A stretch of DNA of 64,000 bases from Nocardioides humi. Lineage in GTDB: Bacteria > Actinomycetota > Actinomycetes > Propionibacteriales > Nocardioidaceae. The DNA lies in contig NZ_CP041146.1 in NCBI RefSeq assembly GCF_006494775.1, positions 1-64,000 of the forward strand, written 5' to 3'. A program made the translations under genes and the position numbers. The notes under the pieces are model-generated. The model did no database searches, was not told where the DNA came from, and saw nothing but the letters and a program-made list of their open reading frames with translations. Positions within the stretch are counted from its first letter, which is position 1. Each line of letters starts with the position of its first letter. Shown here in pieces: positions 1-10,241 of this stretch.

Positions 1-397
1 GCAGCTGGCAGGGGTGGAAGTCGTCGGTGAGCGCGTTGACGACCGGGACGCCGGCGTACGCCGCCATCTCGTCGAGGCTGGCCTGCGCGTAGGTGCGCCA
101 CACGATCTGGGACGCCTGCCGGCCGAGCACCCGGGCGACATCGGCGACGGACTCGCGCCTGCCGATGCCGGCGAGCGTGCCGTCGACGAGCATCGGGTGG
201 CCGCCGAGCTCGGCGATGCCGGCCGCGAAGGACGCCTGGGTGCGCAGGGTCGGCTTGTCGAAGATCATCGCGACGGTCCGCGGCCCGGCGAGCGGCTGGT
301 GGTCGTAGGGCTCGGCCTTGAGCTGCGCGGCGAGGGCGAGCACCTCGGCCTGCTCGGCCGGGGTGAGGTCGTCGTCGCGGAGGAACGAGCGGCTCAT
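1..397 (-). CDS. argF: Ornithine carbamoyltransferase, N-terminal part (cut by window edge)
   Basis: Joins carbamoyl phosphate to ornithine to make citrulline in arginine synthesis. Only the first 132 residues are in the window. They carry the N-terminal carbamoyl-phosphate domain, including IVWRTYAQ and the FHPCQ region with its His-Pro-Cys. The usual S-T-R-T-R phosphate loop reads DKPTLRTQ here, a departure from the textbook motif. The ATG at 397 overlaps the argD stop as ATGA, so it is translationally coupled as the last visible gene of the arg operon. argR and argG/H would be expected further downstream, outside the window. Confidence 0.93.
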   Translation of the reverse strand, partial: MSRSFLRDDDLTPAEQAEVLALAAQLKAEPYDHQPLAGPRTVAMIFDKPTLRTQASFAAGIAELGGHPMLVDGTLAGIGRRESVADVARVLGRQASQIVWRTYAQASLDEMAAYAGVPVVNALTDDFHPCQL

Positions 398-1590
398 GCG
401 CTCACTCCCGCCCGGTCGAGGATGGCGGGCCACGCGGCGGCGAAGGCGGCCACGTCGGCCTCGGGGAGGTTGAGCGGCGGGGCCATCCGGATCCGCTCGG
501 GGGTGGGCGCGTTGAGGAGGAAGCCGGCGTCCTGGGCGGCGGCGACGACCTCGGCGGCCTTCGGCCCGCTCAGGGTGAGCCCGAGCAGCAGGCCGGCGCC
601 GCGGGTCTCGACGACGCGCGGATCGGCCGCCCCGGCGGCGAGCAGCCGCTCACCCTGGGCGGTGGCGTGGGCGAGCAGGCCCTCCTCCTCGATCACGTCG
701 AGCACGGCGAGCGCGGCGGCCGCCGCGACGGGGTTCCCGCCGAAGGTGGTGCCGTGGTTGCCGGGGTCGAAGAGCTTGCCGGAGCCGTGGGTGGCCAGGC
801 AGGCACCGATCGGGATGCCGCCGGCGAGGCCCTTGGCGAGGGTGACGATGTCGGGCACGACCGGGCCGTCGACGAGCGCGGGGCTCTGGTGTGCGAACCA
901 GGCGCCGGTCCGGCCCACACCGGTCTGGATCTCGTCGAGCCAGAGCAGCGCGCCGTTCGCGTGGGCGATCCGCTGGGCGCTGGGGAGGTAGTCGCGCGGG
1001 GGCACGACGACGCCGGCCTCGCCCTGGACCGGCTCGACCAGCACGGCGGCCGTGTCACGGTCGACGGCGGCCTCGAGGGCGGCCGCGTCGCCGTAGCGGA
1101 CGAAGACGACGTCGCCGGGCAGCGGCTCGAAGGGCTCGCGGTAGGCCTGCTTGGAGGTGAGCGCGAGCGCGCCCATGGTGCGGCCGTGGAAGGAGCCCTC
1201 GGTGGCCACGATCCGGGTGCGGCCGGTGCGCCGGGTCAGCTTGAACGCCGCCTCGTTGGCCTCCGCGCCGGAGTTGGTGAAGAACACCCGGGCCTCGGTG
1301 CCGAGCAGCGCGACCAGCCGCTCGGCGAGCGTGATCTGCGGGGCGCTGGCGAAGAAGTTGGAGATGTGGCCGAGGGTCTGCAGCTGCTCGGTGACGGCGG
1401 CGACCAGCCGGGGGTGGCCGTGGCCGAGCGCGTTGACCGCGATCCCGCCGAGCAGGTCGACGTACTCGCGGCCGTCGGCGTCCCACACGTGGGCGCCCTC
1501 GCCGCGGACCAGCACGGTCTTGGGCGGGCCGAAGGTGTTCATGAGCGAACCGGCGTAGCGCTCGGTCCACTCGGCGTTGGTCGCGCTCAC
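394..1590 (-). CDS. argD: Acetylornithine aminotransferase
   Basis: PLP-dependent class III aminotransferase that interconverts N-acetylglutamate semialdehyde and N-acetylornithine using glutamate. The 398-residue length is normal. Visible motifs are [13 protein letters not shown], the cofactor region [14 protein letters not shown], and the PLP lysine in [14 protein letters not shown]. The start is the GTG at 1590; it overlaps a TGA in another frame (1587-1589) that is probably the original argB stop. The 3' end overlaps argF by 4 bp. It could also act as succinyldiaminopimelate aminotransferase, as many ArgD proteins do. Confidence 0.95.
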   Translation of the reverse strand: MSATNAEWTERYAGSLMNTFGPPKTVLVRGEGAHVWDADGREYVDLLGGIAVNALGHGHPRLVAAVTEQLQTLGHISNFFASAPQITLAERLVALLGTEARVFFTNSGAEANEAAFKLTRRTGRTRIVATEGSFHGRTMGALALTSKQAYREPFEPLPGDVVFVRYGDAAALEAAVDRDTAAVLVEPVQGEAGVVVPPRDYLPSAQRIAHANGALLWLDEIQTGVGRTGAWFAHQSPALVDGPVVPDIVTLAKGLAGGIPIGACLATHGSGKLFDPGNHGTTFGGNPVAAAAALAVLDVIEEEGLLAHATAQGERLLAAGAADPRVVETRGAGLLLGLTLSGPKAAEVVAAAQDAGFLLNAPTPERIRMAPPLNLPEADVAAFAAAWPAILDRAGVSA

Positions 1591-2596
1591 GTGAGGGCCT
1601 GCTTTCCGGGGTCCCCGCGGAGTTGTTCGGGGAGCGAAGCGGAGGAGAAGAACTCTGTGGGGTGGTTTCCCGGGCCTTGCGGGTCTTGGTGGTGACGCCG
1701 GGCAGCACCTGGGTGCCGACGCCCTCGTCGGTGAACAGCTCGAGGAGTACGGCGTGCGCCTGGCGCCCGTCGACGACGGTCGCGCGCTTCACCCCGTCGC
1801 GCACCGCCTGCAGGCAGGCGCTCATCTTGGGGATCATGCCGCTGGCCAGGGACGGGAGGATCTCCTCCAGCGCCTCGGGGCTGATCTCGCCGATGACCTC
1901 CTCGGGGTCCGGCCAGTCGAGGTAGAGGCCCTCGACGTCGGTGAGGACGAGGAGCTTCTCGGCACCGAGCGCGGCTGCCAGCGCGGCCGCGGCGGAGTCG
2001 GCGTTGACGTTGTGGACGACACCGTCGATGTCGGGCGCGACGCTGGACACGACCGGGATCCGGCCCGCCTCGATCAGGTCGAGGACCGCCTCCGGCCGCA
2101 CCTGGGCGACCTCGCCGACCAGGCCGAGGTCGACCTCCTCGCCGTCGACGACGGTGCCGGTCTGCTCGGCGGTGAACAGGCCCGCGTCCTCGCCGGACAG
2201 GCCGACGGCGAGCGGGCCGTGCTCGTTGATCAGCCCGACCAGCTCGCGCTGGACCTGGCCGACCAGCACCATCCGCACGACGTCCATCGCCTCGGGCGTG
2301 GTGACTCGCAGGCCGCCGCGGAACTCCGACTCGATGCCGAGCCGGTCGAGCATCTGCGAGATCTGCGGGCCGCCGCCGTGGACGACGACCGGGCGGAAGC
2401 CGGCGAAGCGCAGGAAGGCGATGTCCTCGGCGAACGCGCGCTTGAGGTTCTCGTCGGTCATGGCGTTGCCGCCGTACTTAATGACGACGACCTTGCCGTG
2501 GTAGGCCTTCAGCCAGGGCAGCGCCCCGGCCAGCGTGGCCGCCTTGTGGGGGTCGGGCTTGCCGGGCTCGTGCATCTCGGTCTCGATCTGGGTCAT
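1587..2596 (-). CDS. argB: Acetylglutamate kinase, 3' end lacks an in-frame stop
   Basis: Phosphorylates N-acetylglutamate, the feedback-controlled step of arginine synthesis. The N-terminal KYGGNAM loop, [24 protein letters not shown] and VLTDVEGLY are typical of the amino-acid kinase fold. The ATG at 2596 overlaps the argJ stop (ATGA). Recognisable ArgB sequence ends near 1690 (GTQVLPG). After that the frame has no stop until 1055, well inside argD, which would give an implausible 513-residue protein. One extra base in the G/C runs at 1608-1616 would end the gene at the TGA at 1587, in a standard GTGA overlap with argD. The end given here assumes that repair. The tail also contains a short palindromic repeat (about 1621-1653). 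Confidence 0.85.
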
Positions 2597-3750
2597 GAGC
2601 TGTAGGCGCTGTTCTCGTGGACGTAGGCGTGGGTGAGGTCGTTGGTCCAGACCGTCGCCTCGGCGTCGCCGGACTTCAGGTCGATGGTGACGGTGACCTC
2701 GCGGTCGGAGAGGTCGACGAGCGACGGGTCCTCGGCGGGTGTGCTCTCGCGGCAGACCCACACCCCGTTCATCGCGACGTCGAGGTCCGCCGGGTCGAAG
2801 GCGGCGCTCGTCGTGCCGACGGAGGCGAGGACCCGCCCCCAGTTGGGGTCCTTGCCGAAGACGGCGGCCTTGAACAGGTTGCTCCGGGCGACGCTGCGCC
2901 CGACCTCGACGGCGTCGTCCTCGGTGGCGGCGTTGACGGTGGTGATCGCGATCTCGTGGTCGGCGCCCTCGGCGTCGGCGAGCAGCTGGAGGGCCAGCGA
3001 CCGGCAGGCCTCGGTGAGCGCGGCGGTGAAGTCCGCGAGGCTCGGGGTGACGCCGGAGGCACCGCTCGCCATCAGGGTGACCGTGTCGTTGGTCGACTGG
3101 CAGCCGTCGGAGTCGAGCCGGTCGAAGGAGACCCGGGTGGCGGCGCGGAGCGCGGTGTCGAGGTCGGCGGCGGGTACGACGGCATCGGTCGTGATGACGA
3201 CGAGCATCGTGGCGAGGGCCGGTGCGAGCATCCCGGCGCCCTTGGCCATCCCGCCGATCGACCAGGCGCCGCCGGCGCCCTCGACGACGACCTGCTTGCT
3301 CACCGTGTCGGTGGTCATGATCGCCTGGGCCGCGGCGTCGCCGCCGTCGGCGGCGAGCTGCGCGTGCACGGTGCGGACGCCGGCGAGCAGCGTCTGCCGG
3401 TCGTTGACGAGGCCGATCAGGCCGGTGGAGCAGACGACGACGTCGCCGGAGCCGATGTCGAGGACCTTGCCGACCTCCTCGGCCACCTGGTGGGTGGTCT
3501 GGAAGCCCTCGGGGCCGGTGTAGCAGTTGGCACCGCCGGAGTTGAGGACGACGGCGCGCACCACGCCGTCCTTGACGACCTGCTCGCTCCAGAGCACGGG
3601 GTTGGCCTTGCAGCGGTTGCCGGTGAAGACCGAGGCGGAGTCGAAGGTGGGTCCGGTGTTGACGACGAGGGCGAGGTCCGGCTTGCCGCTGGACTTCAGG
3701 CCGATGGCGGCGCCGGCGGCGACGAAGCCGGCGGGATGGGTGACGCTCAT
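2593..3750 (-). CDS. argJ: Bifunctional glutamate N-acetyltransferase / amino-acid acetyltransferase
   Basis: Transfers acetyl from N-acetylornithine to glutamate, which recycles the acetyl group. Many family members also use acetyl-CoA. It has 385 residues. The autocleavage region [14 protein letters not shown] is intact; self-processing before the Thr of the AT-M-L segment makes the alpha and beta chains. N-terminal [10 protein letters not shown] and C-terminal [16 protein letters not shown] are family hallmarks. ATG start at 3750, 22 bp after the ACT-domain gene. Its stop overlaps argB. Confidence 0.95.
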   Translation of the reverse strand: MSVTHPAGFVAAGAAIGLKSSGKPDLALVVNTGPTFDSASVFTGNRCKANPVLWSEQVVKDGVVRAVVLNSGGANCYTGPEGFQTTHQVAEEVGKVLDIGSGDVVVCSTGLIGLVNDRQTLLAGVRTVHAQLAADGGDAAAQAIMTTDTVSKQVVVEGAGGAWSIGGMAKGAGMLAPALATMLVVITTDAVVPAADLDTALRAATRVSFDRLDSDGCQSTNDTVTLMASGASGVTPSLADFTAALTEACRSLALQLLADAEGADHEIAITTVNAATEDDAVEVGRSVARSNLFKAAVFGKDPNWGRVLASVGTTSAAFDPADLDVAMNGVWVCRESTPAEDPSLVDLSDREVTVTIDLKSGDAEATVWTNDLTHAYVHENSAYSS

Positions 3751-3772
3751 TCTCTTGGGTCCTTCGTGGTGG

Positions 3773-5247
<1,475 letters not shown>

Positions 5248-5323
5248 CTAAGCCGGGGTCCGTGAAACCGGCGGCGCGAGCGCTGAAACCGAAGTGAAAG
5301 CGGCCGGCGGCAGGCTCGCCGCC

Positions 5324-6322
5324 ATGAACGACATCCTCCACCCTCCCGCCGTGGAACGCGAGCTCGCGGTCGACGCCGTCGGCCTGGTGAAGGCCTTCGG
5401 CGCCTTCCGGGCCGTCGACGGCATCGACCTGCAGGTCCGCCGCGGCGAGGTCTTCGGCGTGCTGGGACCCAACGGCGCCGGCAAGACCACCACCCTGTCC
5501 ATGCTCGCGACCCTGCTGCCCATCGACGGCGGCCGGGCCTCGATCTTCGGCGTCGACGTCGTCGCCCACCCGCACCGGGTGCGGCAGCTGGTCGGCGTCA
5601 CCGGCCAGTACGCCTCGGTCGACGAGAACCTGACCGCCACCGAGAACCTCATCCTCTTCGGCCGGCTGCTCGGTCAGCGCACCCCGCAGGCGCGTCGTAC
5701 GGCGGCCGACCTGCTCGAGCGCTTCGGCCTCGCCGACGCCGCGGACCGGCAGATCCAGAAGTTCTCCGGCGGCATGCGCCGGCGCCTGGACCTGGCCGCG
5801 TCGCTGATCGCCCAGCCGCCGCTGATCTTCCTCGACGAGCCGACCACCGGCCTGGACCCGCGCACCCGCGGCCAGATGTGGGACACCATCCGCGAGCTGG
5901 TCGCCCAGGGCTCGACGATCCTGCTCACCACGCAGTACCTCGACGAGGCCGACCAGCTCGCCGACCGGATCGCGGTCATCGACCAGGGCCGCAAGGTCGC
6001 CGAGGGCACGCCGGAGCAGCTCAAGACCAGCGTCGGCAGCTCCACGCTGCACATCCGGCTCGAGGACCGCGCCGCGGGCGCCCGCGCCGCGGCCATCGTC
6101 GAGCAGGTGCTCGGCGAGCCGCCGGTGCTCACCCCGGAGGCGGGCGGTCTCAACGTCGCCCTGACCGACGCCAACCGCGCGGCCGACGTCCTCATCGCGC
6201 TCCGGCAGGCCGACCTGTCCATCAGCACCGCCGCGGTGCAGCAGCCCACGCTCGACGAGGTGTTCCTGGCGCTGACCGGACACCACACCGACGACCACGA
6301 CCAGACCGAGGAGGTCGCATGA
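5324..6322 (+). CDS. ABC transporter ATP-binding protein, DrrA family
   Basis: ATPase subunit of a daunorubicin-resistance-type (ABC-2) exporter. Walker A GPNGAGKTT, signature SGGMRRRLDLAASL, Walker B LIFLDEPTTGLDP and the H-loop region (ILLTTQYLDEADQLAD) are complete. The last ~90 residues form the DUF4162-like tail typical of DrrA. The ATG at 5324 (MNDILHPP) is preferred; an upstream GTG at 5294 is in frame. Its stop overlaps the permease ATG (ATGA). Substrate unknown; the family exports hydrophobic drugs and lipids. Confidence 0.92.
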   Translation: MNDILHPPAVERELAVDAVGLVKAFGAFRAVDGIDLQVRRGEVFGVLGPNGAGKTTTLSMLATLLPIDGGRASIFGVDVVAHPHRVRQLVGVTGQYASVDENLTATENLILFGRLLGQRTPQARRTAADLLERFGLADAADRQIQKFSGGMRRRLDLAASLIAQPPLIFLDEPTTGLDPRTRGQMWDTIRELVAQGSTILLTTQYLDEADQLADRIAVIDQGRKVAEGTPEQLKTSVGSSTLHIRLEDRAAGARAAAIVEQVLGEPPVLTPEAGGLNVALTDANRAADVLIALRQADLSISTAAVQQPTLDEVFLALTGHHTDDHDQTEEVA

Positions 6323-7149
6323 CCACCCAGACGCTTCTGCCCGACGCGCCGGCCGCTGCGGTCGACGGCCCGCTCGCCGACCGGCCGAGCCTGCAGGAGA
6401 CGCTCGCCCAGACCCTCGCGATGGCGTGGCGGTCGGTGAAGAAGATGCGCCGCAATCCCGAGCAGTTCTTCGACGTGACCCTGCAGCCGCTGCTGTTCAC
6501 CGCGATGTTCACCTACATCTTCGGCGGTGCCATCTCCGGCAGCGTCGCGAGCTACATGCCGATCATCATCCCCGGCATCCTCGCCCAGACCGCGATCACC
6601 ACCTGCATGGCGATGGGGACCCAGCTGCGCGAAGACATGGACAAGGGCGTCTTCGACCGGTTCAAGTCCCTGCCGATCGCGCGGATCGCGCCGCTCGCCG
6701 GCCCGGCGCTGGCGGACGTCATCCGCTACGTGATCGCCTCGACGCTGACGATCGTGGTGGGGCTGGCGATGGGATACCGGCCCGGCGGCGGCGTCACCGG
6801 GACCGTCGCCGGCTGGGCGCTGACCATCGTGGCGGCCTGGTCGCTGGCATGGATCTTCACCTGGTTCGGGACCATCATGCGGACCGCCCAGGCGGTCCAG
6901 GGGATCTCGATGCTCATCATGTTCCCGCTGTCGTTCCTCTCCAACGCGTTCGTCCCCGAGGACACCCTGCCCGGCTGGCTGCAGGCGTTCGTGAAGATCA
7001 ACCCGGTCTCCCACGTGGTCACCGCGGTCCGGGACCTGATGAACCACGGCACGTTCACCGCCGAGGTGGGCTGGGCGCTGCTCGGCTGCGCCGCGGTGGT
7101 CGCGATCTTCGCGCCGCTCGCTGTGCGGTCCTACTCGCGGAAGATGTGA
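6319..7149 (+). CDS. ABC transporter permease, DrrB family (ABC-2 type)
   Basis: Membrane subunit of 276 residues that partners the ATPase immediately upstream. A cytoplasmic N terminus is followed by about six hydrophobic segments. The conserved LREDMDKGVFDRFKSLPIAR coupling region and the NAFVPEDTLPGWLQAF loop are diagnostic of DrrB/NodJ-type permeases. Translationally coupled to the ATPase gene. Converges with the AfsR-like regulator gene, only 23 bp between stops. Confidence 0.92.
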   Translation: MTTQTLLPDAPAAAVDGPLADRPSLQETLAQTLAMAWRSVKKMRRNPEQFFDVTLQPLLFTAMFTYIFGGAISGSVASYMPIIIPGILAQTAITTCMAMGTQLREDMDKGVFDRFKSLPIARIAPLAGPALADVIRYVIASTLTIVVGLAMGYRPGGGVTGTVAGWALTIVAAWSLAWIFTWFGTIMRTAQAVQGISMLIMFPLSFLSNAFVPEDTLPGWLQAFVKINPVSHVVTAVRDLMNHGTFTAEVGWALLGCAAVVAIFAPLAVRSYSRKM

Positions 7150-7172
7150 GCCGTCGCCGATCAGTGGGGACA

Positions 7173-10100
7173 CTAGCCGGCGAAGAGCCGCACCACGACG
7201 TCGCGGGCCTCGTCCATGAGGGCGGGCCCGCGGCGCTCGTCGTACTCGGCGTCGATCCGGGCCAGCCCGCCGGGCAGCCGCTCCTCGGCGAGGGCGACCG
7301 CCCGCTCCCAGGACAGGGTCGGGACGAAGCGGGGGTAGGCGCACCGGTCCGCGAGCACGAGCAGGCGGACGGCGTCGGCGGCGGGCAGGGCCGCGAAGCG
7401 CAGGCCCCAGCTGCCGAGGGCGAACAGCAGCAGCCCGACGACGGGTACGTCGACGAACCGCCGGTCGCGCTGGACCACCCGGGGCGCGACGCCGGCCAGC
7501 CAGCGGTGGAGGCCGGCGCCCTCGTCCTGCCGGTCGTGGACGGCGTGGGCGACCACGGCCACCGTGGTGCCGTAGATGGTCCACGGCGCGATGTCGGCGT
7601 CGGCGCCCATCCCCGGGAACCGGACGGCGCTCATCGCCGCGGCCGCGTCGCGGGCGAGCCGGCAGCCCTCCTCGACGTCGCCGCGGGCGAGCGCGATCTC
7701 CGCGCGGGTGACCAGGACGGTGCCGCGCGCGCTGAAGGCGCCGCCGGTGGCGACCTCGGCCAGGGACTCGACCTCGTCGAGCGCGCGCTCGGCGGCGTCC
7801 GGGTCGCCACGCTCGACCAGGGCGATCGCGCCGGTCGCCATCGCCTGGAGCGCGTCCTCGCGGGCACCGAGCCGGAGCAGGACCGGCACCGCGGCGCGGG
7901 CGTGGGGCTCGGCCCGGGCGATCTCGCCGGCCTGGCTGTAGAGACCGGCGAGCTGGGTGTGCAGCACGGCGCGGCTCCACGGGCCCGACTCGTCGGTCGT
8001 GACGGAGAGGGCCTCCTCGGCCGCGGCGATGGCGGTGGGGACGTCGCCGGCGTTCTCCCGCTCGTGGCTGCGCCACTGCAGCGCGATCTCCCGCACGATC
8101 GGGTCGTCGGACTCCAGCAGGTCGTCGGTCGGGGACAGGAACGGGTTGTCGTCGGACGCGCCGAGGACCACCGTCGCCGACGCCGCGATCCGCGGGCTCG
8201 TCGTACCGGGGCCCAGGACGGCGAGCCGGGCCTGCAGGTCGGCGACCACGTCGAGCTGGGCGATCCAGGAGTTGACCAGGGTCAGGCACAGCGCGGCCCG
8301 GGTCTGGTCGTCGCGCTCGGGCGACGGCGTGGCGGCGGCGAGCGCCTCGGCCAGCGGCTCGGCCAGCATGATGACCCGGGCGTGCTCGCCGCGGACGCTC
8401 CAGAAGGAGCCGAGGGCGGCCAGCAGGGAGACGACCGCGTCGACGTCGGCCGTGGCGAGCGCCTTGCGCAGCGCGTCGGCGAGGTTGTTCTCCTCGGCCG
8501 CGATCGCATCGATCGTGGCGACCTGCTCGGCCGAGAAGATCCGCGGGCCCAGGGCGTCGGTGAGCCCGACCGCCCAGGCCCGGTGCTCGGCCTGCGCCGC
8601 GGCATCCTCCCCCGCGTCGACCAGCTGCATCCGGCCGAACTCGCGCACGGTCTCCAGCATCCGGTAGCGCGCCGGCGACCCGGTGCCGGCGTCGAGCACG
8701 GCGAGCAGGGACTGCGCGACCAGCTCCTCGACCGAGACCAGCGCGTCGGCGCCCAGCACGGCCTCGGCGCCGGGCAGGGTGAAGCCGTCGTGGAACACCG
8801 ACAGCCGCCGCAGGGCGCGGCGGTCGCGTCCGCCGAGGAGGTTCCAGGACCAGTCGATGACGGCCAGCAGGGTCTGGTGGCGGTCGGGCGCGCTGCGGTC
8901 GCCGCCGCGCAGCAGCGCGAACCGGTTCTCGAGCCGGACCGCGATGTCCTCGGCCGACATGGCGCGCACCTTCACCGCCGCCAGCTCGATCGCCAGGGGC
9001 AGGCCGTCGAGCCGCTCCACGATCTCGCGGACCGCCGCCTCCGGGAGCGCGACGCCCGGGCGGGCGGCCAGCGCCCGCTGCCGGAACAGGTCGGCCGCGT
9101 CGGCGGGCCCGAGCCGGCTGAGCTCGAAGACGTGCTCGGCGGCGATGGAGAGCGGCGCTCGGGTCGTGGTGAGCACCCGGAGCGTCGGGGTCACCGCGAC
9201 CAGGAAGGCCACCAGGTCCGCGACCGCCTCGACGAGGTGCTCGCAGTTGTCGAGCACCAGCAGGGTCGGGGCCTGGTCGAGCTGCTGGGCGATGCGCGAG
9301 CGCACGTCCCGGCGCTGCGCGGGGGTGAGCACGCCCCGGCCGGTGACGGAGTCGCGGACGCCGAGCACCGAGCCGACCTCGCCGACCAGGTCGTCGGGAT
9401 CGACGACGCCGACGAGCTCGACCACGTGGACCACCGGCTGCTCGGCCTCGGCCGCGACGAGCTGGGCCAGCCGGGTCTTGCCGAGGCCGCCCGGGCCGAG
9501 GATGGAGACGACCCGGTGGGAGCGGACCAGCGCCCGCAGCTGCTCCAGGTCGTCGTCGCGGCCGACGAGGCTGCTCGCGTAGTGGCTGAGCCCCGAGCGG
9601 ACCGGCCGGTCGCGCAGGAGCAGCTCGTGGTGCAGCGCCTGCAGCTCCGGGGCCGGGTCCACGCCGAGCCGGTCGGCCAGCCGCGCCCGGTGCTCCTCGT
9701 AGCGGGTCAGCGCGGCGGGCACCCCGCGCACGGCCGCCTCGCTGCGCAGGAGGGCGGCGAGCGCGAGGTCGTCGCCGTCGTACCCGGCGGCCTCGAGCAG
9801 TGGCAGCGCCTCGTCGTGCCTGCCGAGCGCGGCCAGGATCCGGCCGGCGAGCACGGGGTGGTCGTCGAGCTGCGGGAGGTACGCCGCCGCCTCGCTCCAC
9901 GCGCCGGCGGCGACCGCGCGGCGCGCGGCCTCCACAGCCTGGTCGCTGGCCCACACGTCGACGTCGCCGGTGTCGAGCGCGAGCCGGTAGCCGTGTCCGG
10001 CGCGCTCGACGACGCCGGGTGCGGTGGCGGCCCGGGCGCGGGAGACGACGACCTGCAGCGCCTTGGTCGGGCTCGCCGGCGGCTCGTCGCCCCAGATCGC

Positions 10101-10241
10101 CTCGATCAGGGACTCCTCGCCGACCGTCTTGCCGCGGGCCGCGGCCAGCGCCGCGAGCAGGGTGCGCGTCCGCTCTCCCGGGACGGGCGAGCCGTCCCAG
10201 GTGATCTCGTCCGCCAGCCGCAGCCGCGGGCCGGCCGTCAG
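7173..10241 (-). CDS. AfsR/SARP-type regulator with winged helix, BTAD, NTPase and TPR-like regions
   Basis: Large (about 1022 residues) putative transcription activator. The N-terminal ~85 residues resemble an OmpR-like DNA-binding domain (LIEAIWGDEPPASPTKALQV); a BTAD-like helical domain follows to about residue 250. An STAND/NB-ARC ATPase comes next, with Walker A GPGGLGKTRLA and Walker B LLVLDNCEHL. The C-terminal half is helical, TPR-like. No ATG, GTG or TTG lies in frame near the expected N terminus. A CTG at 10241 overlaps the pheT TGA (CTGA) and has AGGAG 10 nt upstream, so an unusual CTG start is the best guess. Its stop TAG lies in GGGACACTAG, a 10-mer also found at the end of the 20.3-kb repeat. 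Target genes unknown; the convergent drrAB-like exporter is a candidate. Confidence 0.85.
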   Translation of the reverse strand: MTAGPRLRLADEITWDGSPVPGERTRTLLAALAAARGKTVGEESLIEAIWGDEPPASPTKALQVVVSRARAATAPGVVERAGHGYRLALDTGDVDVWASDQAVEAARRAVAAGAWSEAAAYLPQLDDHPVLAGRILAALGRHDEALPLLEAAGYDGDDLALAALLRSEAAVRGVPAALTRYEEHRARLADRLGVDPAPELQALHHELLLRDRPVRSGLSHYASSLVGRDDDLEQLRALVRSHRVVSILGPGGLGKTRLAQLVAAEAEQPVVHVVELVGVVDPDDLVGEVGSVLGVRDSVTGRGVLTPAQRRDVRSRIAQQLDQAPTLLVLDNCEHLVEAVADLVAFLVAVTPTLRVLTTTRAPLSIAAEHVFELSRLGPADAADLFRQRALAARPGVALPEAAVREIVERLDGLPLAIELAAVKVRAMSAEDIAVRLENRFALLRGGDRSAPDRHQTLLAVIDWSWNLLGGRDRRALRRLSVFHDGFTLPGAEAVLGADALVSVEELVAQSLLAVLDAGTGSPARYRMLETVREFGRMQLVDAGEDAAAQAEHRAWAVGLTDALGPRIFSAEQVATIDAIAAEENNLADALRKALATADVDAVVSLLAALGSFWSVRGEHARVIMLAEPLAEALAAATPSPERDDQTRAALCLTLVNSWIAQLDVVADLQARLAVLGPGTTSPRIAASATVVLGASDDNPFLSPTDDLLESDDPIVREIALQWRSHERENAGDVPTAIAAAEEALSVTTDESGPWSRAVLHTQLAGLYSQAGEIARAEPHARAAVPVLLRLGAREDALQAMATGAIALVERGDPDAAERALDEVESLAEVATGGAFSARGTVLVTRAEIALARGDVEEGCRLARDAAAAMSAVRFPGMGADADIAPWTIYGTTVAVVAHAVHDRQDEGAGLHRWLAGVAPRVVQRDRRFVDVPVVGLLLFALGSWGLRFAALPAADAVRLLVLADRCAYPRFVPTLSWERAVALAEERLPGGLARIDAEYDERRGPALMDEARDVVVRLFAG

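Noticed and set aside
14..991. Long open frames on the opposite strand across arg genes
   Set aside because: Arg/Pro/Gly/Ala-rich shadow frames caused by high GC; no domain and fully opposite to conserved genes.
5674..9954. 1426-codon minus-strand open frame across the ABC genes and regulator
   Set aside because: Shadow of the real genes; composition is Arg/Ala/Gly and no homology is recognisable.
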